Assembly (NCBI GenBank): GCA_025766275.1
Contig: JAFKAC010000008.1
Coordinates: 1,984,001-2,048,000 of the forward strand
Direction of reading: 5' to 3'
Origin: Lactarius indigo
Taxonomy: Eukaryota; Basidiomycota; Agaricomycetes; Russulales; Russulaceae
DNA length: 64,000 bases
The position numbers were made by a program, and so were the translations under genes. Below, piece after piece: positions 52,026 through 63,182 of this stretch (the first letter of the stretch is position 1; each line of letters starts with the position of its first letter). A model generated the notes under the pieces. That model did not search any database. It was not told the DNA's origin and was given only the letters and a program-made list of their open reading frames with translations.

Positions 52026-52715
52026 TTAGAGAGGATCGTTCTGTACTTGGACGTTACTCCTGTGGGATACTGAGCTTGTGCCTGAGCTGCTCTCTGTTTC
52101 CCTTTGGGAGCTATCGTGGGAGTGGACGGATGGGGGAGGAGAAAGTTCGGGGACTAATGCTGCCGCAAAGGCGATCAGCTGAGGGACGGTGAAAGGGGTG
52201 CCTGCAACAATGCCAAAGGCTCCGTGGAGTTCTAGGAGGGCGAAGCGAAAATCTCTGTCGTAATAGATGGCGCGGACGTATGCTTCCGCGTCGTTCTGTG
52301 GCTCGCCTTCTAGAGAGAACCTGTAGTGAACTTCTTCACCAGCAAATAGCTCTTGCTGATAAACTACAGGGGGTGCGTGGGGGTCGTCAACGAGTGTTTC
52401 GTTGGAGGAGGAGTGCGCCGAGTGGTAGGAGTGCTCCGAAGCTACTGTCGGAGTTGGAGATGCAAATCGAGGTGAAGGGATTGGGTCAGAGGACGATTGA
52501 CCTGCTCCCTGAACGTGTAGCGATGCCGAAGCAGAGGCTAAATTTGGAGTGAAATATGATTGTGGGGGTGACGGGGGCGCTGGAACAGGAAGAACTGTTT
52601 CCTGTCTCCTCCGGAAGATTCGTCGAAGACGCTGACGAACGTTCGCAAATATGCGAGGCAGTTTGAAAATAGAAGGTGGTATAATGTGACGACGTGTTAC
52701 GACGACCGCGAAACG
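52026..52715 (-). CDS. ATG-less leader frame of third Ty3 element
   Basis: A 229-codon open frame between the 5' LTR and gag with no ATG, ending in TAA (52026-52028). It reads a basic segment (LPRIFANVRQRLRRIFRRR), a Ser/Pro-rich linker, then a folded-looking block (QQELFAGEEVHYRFSLEGEP; AYVRAIYYDRDFRFALLELH; PFTVPQLIAFAAALVPEL). The Gag frame is open from 52153, in the +1 register and overlapping this frame by 128 nt, so the leader product could be joined to Gag by a +1 shift or may have lost its frame by mutation. No similarity to known domains was recognised. Confidence 0.45.
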   Translation of the reverse strand, partial: RFAVVVTRRHIIPPSIFKLPRIFANVRQRLRRIFRRRQETVLPVPAPPSPPQSYFTPNLASASASLHVQGAGQSSSDPIPSPRFASPTPTVASEHSYHSAHSSSNETLVDDPHAPPVVYQQELFAGEEVHYRFSLEGEPQNDAEAYVRAIYYDRDFRFALLELHGAFGIVAGTPFTVPQLIAFAAALVPELSPPPSVHSHDSSQRETESSSGTSSVSHRSNVQVQNDPL

Positions 52716-53220
52716 CTAAGTCGAAGGTGATTGGAGAGTCCGATCAAGCAAGACCGATACACAGTGGTGTTTCACACTGCGCGAGGCTGCGGCGATAACG
52801 GAACACTCAGGAATAGGGTAATGGGTTTGTGCAAGAACACAAGGCTGTCTGCCGCAGTCTCCTCGACCTATTGGCTGCCTCTCACGCCGAAGCGCTCTCA
52901 AACTTTTCTGTTTACTTCGCGTACAGCTGTCGCAGGCTAGGCCTGGCAGGCTTCTCTTCCACTTGCAGCTTATCTGGCGTGGTGACCAGTTCTGCAAGCA
53001 GTACCCAAACGTTCTACTGATGACCAGATAGAACGCCTATAGGCAAGCACAATCTATGCCGACTTTACGGACAATAGAGTTGTACCAAGATAGCGCAGAT
53101 TCTGCGTACGAAGGTCCACAGGCAAAGAGTGAGGTGTGTGACACAAGGGACTTGTGGTCGTCAACCACCTAAAAGGGAAAATGGAAAACGCCGGTAAGAA
53201 GGAAAGGGCGTGTGAAGGAA

Positions 53221-53542
53221 GAACTTGTCCTAATGTAGCGGTATGACTTATCGCGACAACTAGACCAAGTGAAGGTAAGTGAACTGAACTAGTAGCACAC
53301 CCAAGCCTAGCGCGGAGACAAGTCACGCGCCGAACGTACAGTCACAACGGAGAGTGGACACACGTGAGGACTTTATACAAGTCCGAAGGTCTGGTGATCA
53401 CGCTGTGGCACGCTGAGTGGAGAACCAAGAGGACAAGTTAACATTGGTGAAGAGAGAGGGAAGTACAAAGAGATACGCACCTGAGTGGAGAACCAAGAGG
53501 ACAAGTTGGTTCCACTCAGGACGCTACATGAGGGTTTATATA
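53221..53542 (-). promoter_or_regulatory. TATA box, predicted start and self-priming PBS of third Ty3 element
   Basis: On the minus strand TATATAAA begins at 53542. The predicted RNA start AACTTGTCCT is at 53507, 35 bp downstream. The PBS AGGACAAGTT (53222-53231, two bases after the LTR) is its exact 10-nt complement. The 26-bp segment starting with the RNA start is duplicated at 53414-53439, 68 bp downstream, with an intron-like interval between the copies. Confidence 0.7.
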
Positions 53543-54008
53543 CTGTGCTGCGGCTGAGTTCGAATTACTATAGAACCTTGTTACTAAAGGTACGTGTAAT
53601 AGTAATGAGTCAGACGCTGACGCGTCGCATCTAATAATAGCCTTATCTATTGTGCTGACTGATGCACAGTCATGAAGGCTGACAGAACAGTGACGTGTCC
53701 TTATCTATGAGTCACAACCCTATAACAACTTAGTCTAGAACTATCTAGAATGTTCCCTGCTTATCGTCCAATGAGAACCTACTATACTAATGAGGAAGGT
53801 GACCTTAGAAAGGTAATTCCTATTAAGGAAGTTACTATCCCAGGGTCACGTGCTTGTGGGTGCACATGTTGGCATCACGTGACTAACCATCTTATCATAT
53901 CTAATGATAAGGACTTGGATGTTTGACGCAACGTTAGAGACTCGTATCTCCACCAAATAAATCCATAAAAATATGGAAAAATAGGGCGAAAATAGAGCGT
54001 CCGTGACA
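53234..54008 (-). repeat. 5' LTR of third Ty3 element
   Basis: 775 bp; see 45992-46766. Contains the TATA box, the predicted start site and the duplicated 26-bp start-site segment. Confidence 0.95.
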
Positions 54009-54952
54009 CTTGTCCTCTTATCCCGTTCACCCTTACCTTTGATATTTGGCCTAGCTGCACTCGGATTATTAACTCCTGCACGCCTCCTAGTCTTGTATGT
54101 AGTGCTGATAGCTGCTTCACCAATATCATCGGCAGCACTCCTTTTTGCTGCCGATCTGGTAACAATTTCTTTGGCAATTTTATTCCTCAACACATCTGCA
54201 TGACAAAATTCAGGACTCACTGCGAACACCACTACCAGACGCATATGAATCCTTCTTCCTCCTGGAAATAGGGGCTCTTGGATTGCCTATCTCTGCCGAG
54301 GGCTCTTGAGGTTCAGATGCCATAGGTTCTAGACCAGAAGCTGCCGCTGAGGTAGTCATTATGTTTCCACCTGCTGAGTTTTCTTGATGCTCAGGTGCTA
54401 TAGGAGCTGGACTGGAAGCTGCCGATGGCATATTTATCATCATGCCGCCTACTGACGCCAAACTGTCCATGCATTCTTGACAAGAAGCTGCCGATGTCAG
54501 TCGACAGACATGAATGTCAAGAGAGGATCCACACCATTTTGGCCTGGTAAATGTATATTCAGTGGTGGGAGATCCGTTGGTGAAGTATAATAGTTGCTCA
54601 TCAAAATCCTTGGATCCTTCACTGAGACTGAACTTATTTTCACGGAGGTTCCACCCTCTCTGATCACTTCCATGAGGCTTAACAACAGTGGGTGAATGCG
54701 GGGAGGTACAGAGCCTCTTCTATTGGCACCGAAATAATAGTCCACTGAAGTCTTCTGCATAGACCTCAGCTCAGCTTATAGAAGTGGATTGTAGGAAGAC
54801 TAGAATACCAAGTGCGTTCTGAATTTCTTCCTCCACACCTTTTCATCTCTGGGTATGCATGCATGACAGGCTTCTAGTTCCTTCTCGAGCATAGCTGCAT
54901 AGTGGTGAAGAGTTTGTTCGTCCTGGGTTAGACTGAGATTGGAAGTTGACAT

Positions 54953-55715
54953 GGTCACAGAGGAAGGGTGGTGTCAATGGTCTTATGGATCAAAGGCAAG
55001 AGGTGTCGGGAGTAGATATAGGAGGAAACAGTAGGAGCGTGGCCTGGGTATGTCCATCTATAATTATCAACTATGCAGATAGATATATTGTGAAACATCC
55101 TATTAGGGGATTGTAGTTTCATCGGCAGTGTGTGTGGGTGTACTATATGGGCCAGGCAAGCGCTTCACTTGCCGGCATATTGTTGGGGCTGCCGCAAGTT
55201 TGTTGGGAGCTCACACATGGATTCCATTGACCCACACAGGCACGTTTCAGAAGATGTTTCAGGAAAGATTATTGGGTGTTATGCGTGCTGCTTGCGTGGG
55301 CTTAATTTGTTCAGCCAGCAGTCAAAACACAAACATATGGCTGGCCTATGCCCATGTCTAACCCGGCAGCTCTTGTATCCAGCTCGGCAGCTCATGTGTC
55401 TATCCCGGCAGCTCTCATGTCTAACCCGGCAGTTCTCTTGCTTTTGGCCTGTTCCAACTAATTAGAAGGGGATATAGATTGTTGCCACCCCATGCAACTT
55501 GTTTCAGATTCATAGATCCGCATGTGTACATAAGCGCTTATGACGTCATACTGTGAGGGACATCTGCTGATATCCGATCAACAATCTATCAACCATGCAG
55601 GGGAAGTCCTCAGAGATGAAACAAGGTGTCTATGAGTCAGAGGAGAACAGCTTCAAGGAGGCAGTGTGTGTATCAAAACTAATGCTTTACTAGAACACTG
55701 AGCCGATGCCTATAG
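54953..55715. other. Intergenic with short CGGCAG array
   Basis: Promoter side of the broken coiled-coil gene. At 55360-55440 there are four near-tandem copies of CCCGGCAGCTCT(C/T)(A/T)TGT spaced about 20 bp. A 31-codon open frame at 55594 (MQGKSSEMKQGVYESEENSF) could be an upstream exon of the next gene. Confidence 0.4.
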
Positions 55716-56107
55716 ATGCGATCTGCATTCTGGAATGGGGTCAAACTCCTCAATGGAATGGAGTCTGATGTGGGTCAACACCAGCAAGGAATGGTGGGAC
55801 CCTCCGGCCCAACAGCAGATGCCGAAGGTTTCAGCGAGGTCCCGAAAAGTGTGACACTCTTACAACCTGTGATTGGAAAGCTCATTGACAAGGTAACTCA
55901 AGTGTCATCTGATTGACATCAGCTAAAACAATCCAGGATCCTCCAAAGGGTGTCTCTCCGCGATGGCTTTCAATTGCCAGAGATCGAGCTAACCTCCTGA
56001 AAGATAAGCAATCAGAGAAGATCAAACTATTGGAGGAACTTCTGCGTGATTTGGACAATGAGATGGTTATGGCAGATGCCTTCATTGGGGAGGATCGGCA
56101 GCTGTAA
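55716..56107 (+). CDS. Small hypothetical gene
   Basis: Two adjoining open frames with protein-like content. The first (from ATG 55716: MRSAFWNGVKLLNGMESDVG ... VTLLQPVIGKLIDK) and the second (from about 55920: KTIQDPPKGVSPRWLSIARD, then a charged helix KDKQSEKIKLLEELLRDLDN, ending at the TAA 56105-56107) are in different frames. They would need a short intron, or contain a frameshift, near 55895-55920. No family recognised. It lies inside the CGGCAG-rich region together with the KDZ genes. Confidence 0.4.
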
Positions 56108-56301
56108 TCATATTCTGTGATGTGTAGAACTACAGTAATCATCAACCAGAGTTTTCATTCTCCAAATGAATAGCCTCTGCCTCAAAACTGCGATAAGTAT
56201 CATCGAACATGTGATAAATGGAATCGTGGCAGCTCTCGATATTCTTGGACAGCTGCCAAGCTTGTTTGAACCCCTCTGTTACCCTAGTGCGAAGACTTGA
56301 G

Positions 56302-56833
56302 CTAGCTTCCTGCTGCAGTTCCAGTTACTTTGAGGACTTGTAAATGAAGCAGGGTGCATACCATCTCTAGAGAACGCAACAACTCTGCTACTAACTCATT
56401 GCGGACATCAAATGGTTCTTTCATAGTCACCCCTTCTCCAATTTTCCACCACTCCGTAAGTTTAAATCGTGGAATGGCTAATGCCTCAATCTTGCATTTC
56501 AGCCTCTGGTCCACATCATGTGCTGCATAGGATGCCGGGTTCCTGATGTCCGAAAAATGGTGAAAGGCAATCCTGACTGCCTCTGGCACATGAGGGGGGC
56601 TGCCGCTAGACGATAAAAGGCCAGTGACCCATACGGCAGCAAGCTAAATCCAAATTCTGATCAGAATGTGTTCCACTTGTTTTAGATGGAAAATTAATGC
56701 TTGCCACTTCATTGTGTAAGCTGGCAATATACTTTTCATCTTTATCGGCAGAGTTGAGCAAGATAGAGGATATTCTCTCGCCGATGCAGGTGAGCACAGC
56801 ATCTAATATAGAGGTGCCTGTTTCAGCTGACAT
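56302..56833 (-). CDS. Hypothetical gene, minus strand
   Basis: From the ATG 56833 it reads MSAETGTSILDAVLTCIGER, changes frame near 56640-56690 (a probable intron ending in TTTAG at about 56645), and continues VPEAVRIAFHHFSDIRNPAS ... LTEWWKIGEGVTMKEPFDVR, then NELVAELLRSLEMV, to a stop at about 56302. It is helical and charged, with no motif recognised. It sits downstream of the KDZ transposase gene on the same strand. Confidence 0.45.
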
Positions 56834-57320
56834 AGTATGTAGTGTGTAACGTGAATGGAGTGTGATATTGCCTTTGGAAGCTGCCTATGAGTCCTAATAA
56901 TCTAAGGTAGGGTTACGCTGCCAAATCATACACGTGATCCTGGGACCATGCTCGGCAGCTCTCCCGACAACTTTGGACCAGCGCAATGGGTTCTATGGGC
57001 CAATGGGTGACCATAGACAGAGACTATAGGCCCATATGAGGTGTTGGCTCGGCAGCTCAACCCATCGGCCTACACTCGGCAGCTCTCCTAACAACTTTGG
57101 GTCAACACGATGGGTTCTGTGGGCCCATGTGAGGATGTTGTTTGCCAGTTCCCTGCCAGCTATTGGCCAATACAACGTCATCAGCAGCGATTCCACTGTC
57201 TACATGGCTTCCCTTTTAGTAGATAGAAACAAGCCCAACTTGCCATTAGATGCTGCCAATATTTTAACCCCCAATGACTACCAACGACTAGTTGAGATTA
57301 CTGTATGTATTTGAATAATT

Positions 57321-60300
57321 TTATCTACTCCTTTTTGGCTGTAGTAGGACCTTGGCAAACTCAGGAGGTGGGTCACTCTTAAGCAAAGCAGTAAACTTGG
57401 ACCCCGCCTGGACAGCCATTGAACTCCACATAGCACTTTGTCTTGCTGCCCACACAGCATGCCCCGGCTGTGACTGGGGCTCAATGAGCTCCTGCTTTGT
57501 TTGCCAAAATTTCTCTTGATGTCTGAAGAACCTAATGGCAGAGTCCATCTCGACTTGGAGACACTGAAGCTCTTCAATCCACCGCATTTTTTGAGCTTTT
57601 GCTCGAAGCCAATGGACCTGGTAGACTGTGTGGAGTGTTAGATTTCTTAAGCATGTATGAACAGAGTAGCCCGTACAATCTTCCATCCATTCCCCAACGT
57701 CGGCATCTCTCCGAACATCCATTGTCCAAAACCAAGGCAATGATTTGTTCCGTTGTCCACACACATGGGGCGCAATTACGCTTGTCTTGACACTCAAGTC
57801 CTGGCGCCTCAAGACTTTGTACCTGTCAAGGAGAGAGCTGCCGGCGCCAAGGTCTACTATTGCCTGCTGTGCACAAGTATACACCCGAGCATGATGTTGA
57901 ACAGTTGACTCGGCAGCATGCACCTCTGTCCAAGCACGAGTTTTGAGTCTCTGTGTACGTGCTGGACGAACGTCATGTCTGAACAGATAGGATTTGTGTC
58001 CCAGGGCAATGCGAATATGATGCAGAGTGTCATTGAGTTGGCCCTCCCTTAGGTGAAGTTCCGCCTTTGCCAGGTCTTCGGCACCATTTTTGTCACACCA
58101 GTCATATCCGAGATGTGAGGGGAGATGCAATGGGATATACTCCGCATCAATACTGCCGTCAGTGGAGTTATTTCCTGATACTTGCAATTGATCATGTTCT
58201 TCGGCAGATGATGCACACTCGTCATCGTCTTCTCCTTCACCGATGCCATCAAATTCGATGCTGATATATCTTTCTCTTAAAGGGGTGTTATCCCAGGAGT
58301 CACCTCCACTGTCAGGGGAAGCCCGGAGAATGTTAGCTGCCTGCTTTTGGAACGTGTCAACTCTTTCTTGAAGCCAAGCACGCTTCAAGGCAATATCCCT
58401 TTGTTGATCTGGTGTTGGATGGGACCCAATCTTCCTTTCCAGTGCTTGAAGGGATAACCTACATTTTTTGTGAAACCATGATCAGAAGTCTCCCTCAGAA
58501 AGCTGCCGAAAATCATACTGCATCTCCTGAATCTTCAACCCGCTACTGAGCCACGTAGCATGCCCCTTATGGCCAGAGCCCTCTATCTCCTTCTCTGTCA
58601 AATCAAGAAGTATTTCTGCACGCAATGGGACTGAATCCTCATGTTAGGCAAAAACAATCATGGAGTAACCAGACCCACATCGTTTCATCTTGATGTCATA
58701 GATGTCCATCACTTTTACATCACGACCTCGCTCCCTTTGTGCGTGCTCCTCTTCGGCACCCCAAGCCTTAATACGTTCTGGACTTGCCGATGCACTTATG
58801 GACTCAAATGCTGCCGTGCTCAGCATAGCTGCCAAAAGTGCCTTTCGGTAGTGTCTAGACACGGCATTGACTACACAACCAGAGTGAGCACCAGTGCAGC
58901 ATCCATAGGAAAGAACTTGCCTAGGTTGATAAGTTTCTTCCAATTGGAGTCGTTCATGTGGTCGTCTATGACCTCCCTACGGTGTGATGTTGACATCCCC
59001 CTTGTGCTTCTGGTGATCTCATTGAGTGGAGCCCAAAGTGTTTCAATGGTCTCGCCATCGATTTGTCGTCCACCTTTGATAAAGCTGGGTGAGTACCTAG
59101 CTAGGCAGGTATCTTGGTGTCCATGTATGTGAAAAAGGCCGATGCCCAACCTAAGCTCCAGGTTATCAGGAACTTCAAGATAGTTGCTGCTGACAACCCT
59201 CTCCGCCATATGAACACTCCATTGACACATGACATCGTAGCAGATGAGGGCGGCCTCTATTCCCTCCATATTAAAGTTCAGGGCCTTGAAAATGGAGTAG
59301 TCCATGTTCTTCTGGCTTTTGGAGGTTGGTTTTCACCTAGCATATGTTGATAAATATGAAAACTCACGCTTCTCCCTTTTGAAAGTCAACAACAGAATCA
59401 GGGACAAAGGCCCCATGAATACAGGCTGTGGCACCAATTCCAGTTGATTCAAGGTGTGAGCTATGCTTGTTTACATTATTTACTGCATGGTGATCATGGC
59501 ATGTCGACCTCTGCTTGAGTGTGAGCTTTCCTCTGCCGAAATACAAGATGTAGTACCGACCTGCCGCCTCTCAACTGCCGATTTCAGATGCGATTCGTAT
59601 GGTTCTCGGCTGACCATGAACCCTGTGCCTTCGGAAAGTGGAATATCATTCTCTGGATTTCTCATCTTCATGTGCTCTGCCTGGAAGTTGCCATCCATCA
59701 TGAAACCTCGCATAAAAAGGACGTCACTAAAGTGATATATGTCGGCAGCTGCCAGGTACCGATGTCTATTAACACACCTATTTTCATACTCTCTCCAATC
59801 TTCAGGGAGGTTGATCCCGGGTTGTGCACACAAAGCACAAAATATAGCCATCAATCCTGACTTCTGTTCTTCATCCCCTCCATACCCAAAACCAAATCGC
59901 TTTCGGGAAATGAGCACTCTCCACTGTCGGCAGGCCCTAAGAAGCTCCCGATATCGGTCCTAAGTATTCCACTTAGTTTACCGTCGGCAGATAGGCTTGT
60001 AAATCCTCCTACCGGCACTGTATTCGGAAACTCATCATTTGTGAGTCTCCTTAGGCAACTGAAAAACTGGCTCGGGGTTGTCTTGCATTCAAGATTATCC
60101 AAATGGAAGTCTTCTAGCACCCGGAAGGTAAATGCTGTCTTTGGGTTGCGAAATGTAGCTGGAAAGAGCCCTGCCGTCATCAACTGCATGTCGCGCTTGG
60201 GAGCTTCAGGGCAGCAGCACCAGCTGACACCAATATCATGAACACCAGACCTATCAATAACAGTAATGATTGGGTTTCCGTCTTTGTCACGACGACCAGG

Positions 60301-61090
60301 TTTTGAGTTGTTGTAACCAAGGTTGGCAGCTGTGCCGAAGCCAAAGTTGGCAGCTGTGTCATATTCATTTTGGCTGCCGACCTGGCGGTCTTCATCGTCA
60401 CAGTCCATCTGTGACTGTATCGATTGGGATGTGATTTAAAATATAAAAGGGTTCGCAACGCACGCTTTGATTCAATTGATTGGGGCATAAATCTCCAGAG
60501 TGTCCAAGACGCAAGCTTACCCCAACCTCCTGCATCCAAGATGAAATAAAGTATTTTCCTGTCCATCTCTGGACCCTGTGGAAAGGGAGCTGCTGGTGGG
60601 ACTTCCGGCAACACTCCTTGCAGAGCACCAGAGTAGGAAAGCATTCAGTGCACCTCCACTCAAATGGAGCAGACATGCAGCTCTGACACGTTGTCATAGC
60701 AGGGACGCCCTCAGAATCGAGGAGGCAGCGCAGGTAAGGGCCAATCCTAGGAATAAACTCCTCCATATAGGTACGTTGGGACTGAGACATGTCAATTACT
60801 GTCAAGGACAGACGTGTGAGTGAACTCACTCTTTTCTGTTCTGGCTCCTCTATCCAGAATGTGTCGTCGATATCCATAGGTGGAGGATCAGTTTCATGCA
60901 AAGTTGCCTCATGATTGTCTATCTCTCTTCCACCAGCACCTCTCCTCGGTACTGGCAAATCTGTTGAGGTGATCACTTCAACTGGGACGCTTCTAGTTCC
61001 TCGAGAGCTCTCCCGAGTCACCCAGTCAATTATCTTGGCCTTAGACTTTCTCTGGAAGACTTTGGATGCCTTTATACCTTTGGGTGCCAT
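57321..61090 (-). CDS. CxC2-domain KDZ transposase
   Basis: An apparently complete transposase of the Kyakuja-Dileera-Zisupton class, a cut-and-paste DDE family known in basidiomycetes. It starts at the ATG 61090 (MAPKGIKASKVFQRKSK). The N-terminus carries a CxC2-type cysteine cluster (CQSCMSAPFEWRCTECF, LCKECCRKSH, PFHRVQRWTGKYF, LGHSGDLCP). The core shows the three acidic positions: MMDGNFQAEHMKM (first Asp), ALICYDVMCQW (second Asp) and GETIETLWAPLNEI (Glu), with GIGLFHIHGHQDTC between. The long C-terminal exon (about 58440-57321) is helical and ends near VHWLRAKAQKMRWIEELQCL and GHAVWAARQSAMW, as in relatives. It has at least seven short introns, for example around 60410-60340, 60010-59960 and 59365-59305. 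No definite break was seen; the C-terminal part near 58490-58450 needs an intron. Confidence 0.85.
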
Positions 61091-61312
61091 GGGGAGCCAA
61101 GATAGGTGGGGTTTTGCGTTGTGGCGTATATGCTTGGAGGAGTGCCTCTTATCAGCCTACCGGAAAAGTTGGCGGTCCGAGTATTGTTCTGGCAACTTCA
61201 GTGGCTTCGGTAGCTTCGGCAGCTTCGGCAGTCTAGATATTTCATTTACAGCTTTGGCAGGCCAGGCATTGTATTTGCAGATCGGATAGATCTGGACCTA
61301 TAGCCGCCCACT

Positions 61313-62138
61313 CTACTGTTGGTGGATTTGAGGGACCGGCATTGGCAGCCTTGCAAACCACTCTGGGATGTTCAACGAGTCCAATGTCTGTTGGAGACAT
61401 TCTCTGGACATCTTCCTTCCAATGCACCTGATGTCCTCACCGATAGCCAATGGCCACTTCATGAATGTAACGCATTTTTTATTTACTTTATATGGATATG
61501 GGACGATAGACCATATGTAGCTAAATACACATGTAGCTTGAACAAGTGCTGGGAAATTGGTATCACCAGCCATAACGCTGCCGAAACTTCCTCGAATTAA
61601 CTCTGAGAAGGTGTGTGAGGCAAGGACACAGCAGATAAGTTTTTAATCACATACCCTTGACCATCCCATATAATAGCGCCATTCTCCCTAGCACATGTAG
61701 TGGCATACCCAGGTTGCTGTACCAGCTCCACTTCTTGAATGGCGCCAGCTACCAAGCGTCGTAATCCATGAAGGCGGATTGAGTCTTCTTCTTCTATTCC
61801 TGGTACTGCTATAATACTTGCTGCTTCTGAAAGCCGCTCTTGAATAAAGTCTTCAACATGCTTCTGGAATGGCTCTATCCACGGGAAAAGGCAGAATGTT
61901 TGAAGTATGAATTTCAACTCATCGAAGCAGTTGCGAGCCCTTTCTTCCTCCTCTATCATGTCTGGGGTTCTTCAGGAATCTGCCGATTTGGATTGTAAGA
62001 TGAGAGAACATTCGTAGCCCCTTGATATCCATGTGAGAACAAAGTCACTGGAGGGGGTAGCAGACGCACCAGGAAAGAGCAGCCTTTGAGCACTTCGGCA
62101 GGTCCTCCACTGCCATTAGCATGCACCTCTGCGCACAC
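61313..62138 (-). CDS. Unknown gene between KDZ transposase and TET/JBP gene
   Basis: Three successive minus-strand blocks look like exons of one gene: 62138-61956 (CAEVHANGSGGPAEVLKGCS, LFSHGYQGATNVLSSYNP), 61953-61600 (MIEEEERARNCFDELKFILQ, FQKHVEDFIQERLSEAASII, CARENGAIIWDGQGYVIKNL) and 61573-61313 (NFPALVQATCVFSYIWSIVP, EDIRCIGRKMSRECLQQTLD). Block ends do not all join in frame by eye. More 5' sequence may lie near 62340-62160 (QQSRACTIGGKV). No family recognised. It is in the same orientation as its neighbours, so probably part of the KDZ-linked set. Confidence 0.45.
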
Positions 62139-62576
62139 CTTTCCTCCAATAGTGCACGCTCTGCTTTGCTGACCTTTCGGTACCCAGGTGCTCGCTTCCG
62201 CTGAGCATATTCCCGCTGGTAAGTCTGGAGGGGTTTTTTGTTCCTAGGAATTTAGCACATAAGATATCTGGCCACTCATATTGAAGAGCAGGGAAACAGT
62301 GCCATAATATTACTCACCTTTGATAGTATGCTGTTCTCTTCATCGTTTGCTGTAAGGGAAAAGGATTGCGGGACAACAGCCTGTTATACATCCACAAATG
62401 GGTCCTGTAAAAGGCAGTTATTAAGGCACCTGAAAGTGCAGCCAGCCATCATTTTGGAGTCTGTCATCTGGGCGCATCAGTCGGTAGCTGCCGAAGCATG
62501 ATCTAGGGTCCTTAGATGGCCTGGTTTTGCCAATGTTGCAACCAGACCCTATTTACGATATCAACAGTGCCAAGAT

Positions 62577-62935
62577 AGATAACCGCTAAGATGGGTCTGT
62601 CTTGACAAAAAAACAAAGCATTTATCTTGTGCAGCCAGGTTGAGAAATAAAGCTCGATAGTATAGACTCTGAGGATGCAGTATGAGCACGCCCCATTAAC
62701 ATCATGAGGATTTTGATTGTTCGGCAGCTCAGAGGAGGGAGCACTCTGCATTCACAAATCTAGATCCTCAGTCACTGTAGACAAAAAACAACAGATTTGT
62801 CTCGCACAGCTAGATTGATACATAAAGCTTGATAGTATAGTCTCTATGAAAGCAGTATGAGCACGCCCCATTAACATGGAAAGGATTTTGAATTGTTCGG
62901 CAGCTCAGAAGAGGGGGAATAGGCAAACTCAGGTT
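62577..62935. repeat. Two-copy direct repeat, period about 176 bp
   Basis: Two copies of a segment containing GCAGTATGAGCACGCCCCAT, then TTGTTCGGCAGCTCAGA, at about 62590-62750 and 62766-62930 (CGGCAGCTC at 62722 and 62898). No gene recognised in 62140-63182 apart from possible upstream exon sequence of the preceding gene. Confidence 0.7.
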
Positions 62936-63182
62936 CTTGGCCACTACAGACCACCATTTCACTTTTCTTGGGAAGATGTACGCGCTTGAGACATTTGGTG
63001 AGCTGCTGCAAAAAACAACATTTCTTCGCATCTGCAAAACATTGAGCCAACAGATGAGCTGCCAACCCCATAGATCTGCTCCAATGGCTATGCCCCATTT
63101 CACCTATGCTCATTGCTAGGGACATAGAAGTCTGACTTCACTGAGGGAAGGAAATATATATAGGAGAAAGCACTGGAATTCT

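Larger units (their letters stand above)
45992..54008 (-). mobile_element. Ty3/gypsy chromovirus element (third), minus strand
   Basis: An 8017-bp complete element. LTRs of 775 bp (45992-46766 and 53234-54008) are identical except for one visible base (GGGTCATGTGC versus GGGTCACGTGC). Target duplication CTTGT (45987-45991 and 54009-54013). Read on the minus strand the LTR begins TGTCACGG and ends CGCTACA. The polypurine tract is AAGGAGGGGGGTGA next to the 3' LTR (46767-46780). It belongs to a lineage different from the other two elements: pol ends soon after the chromodomain. Confidence 0.96.
33683..54952 (-). pseudogene. Coiled-coil protein gene broken by two transposons
   Basis: A minus-strand gene of unknown family. 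It starts at the ATG at 54952 (MSTSNLSLTQDEQTLHHYAA) and continues through exons near 54760-54500, 54470-54215 and 54180-54009. The Ty3 element 45992-54008 interrupts it after ERDKRTS. It resumes at 45991 (SRKGKPLHPEEDPDNN), repeats a segment, and reaches a coiled-coil exon (NIVKQLEREVQSLKVRCD) where the Tnp2-type element 33842-45415 sits. It ends at 33683 with WQEKTIKDLKSRCDSHEKVL and a TAG at 33683-33685. Removing each insert plus one target copy keeps the frame in both cases, so the gene was intact until recently. The C-terminus is a heptad-like, charged helix. Other features: S/A-rich stretches and the basic motif ISTTYKTRR. Function unknown. Confidence 0.75.
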
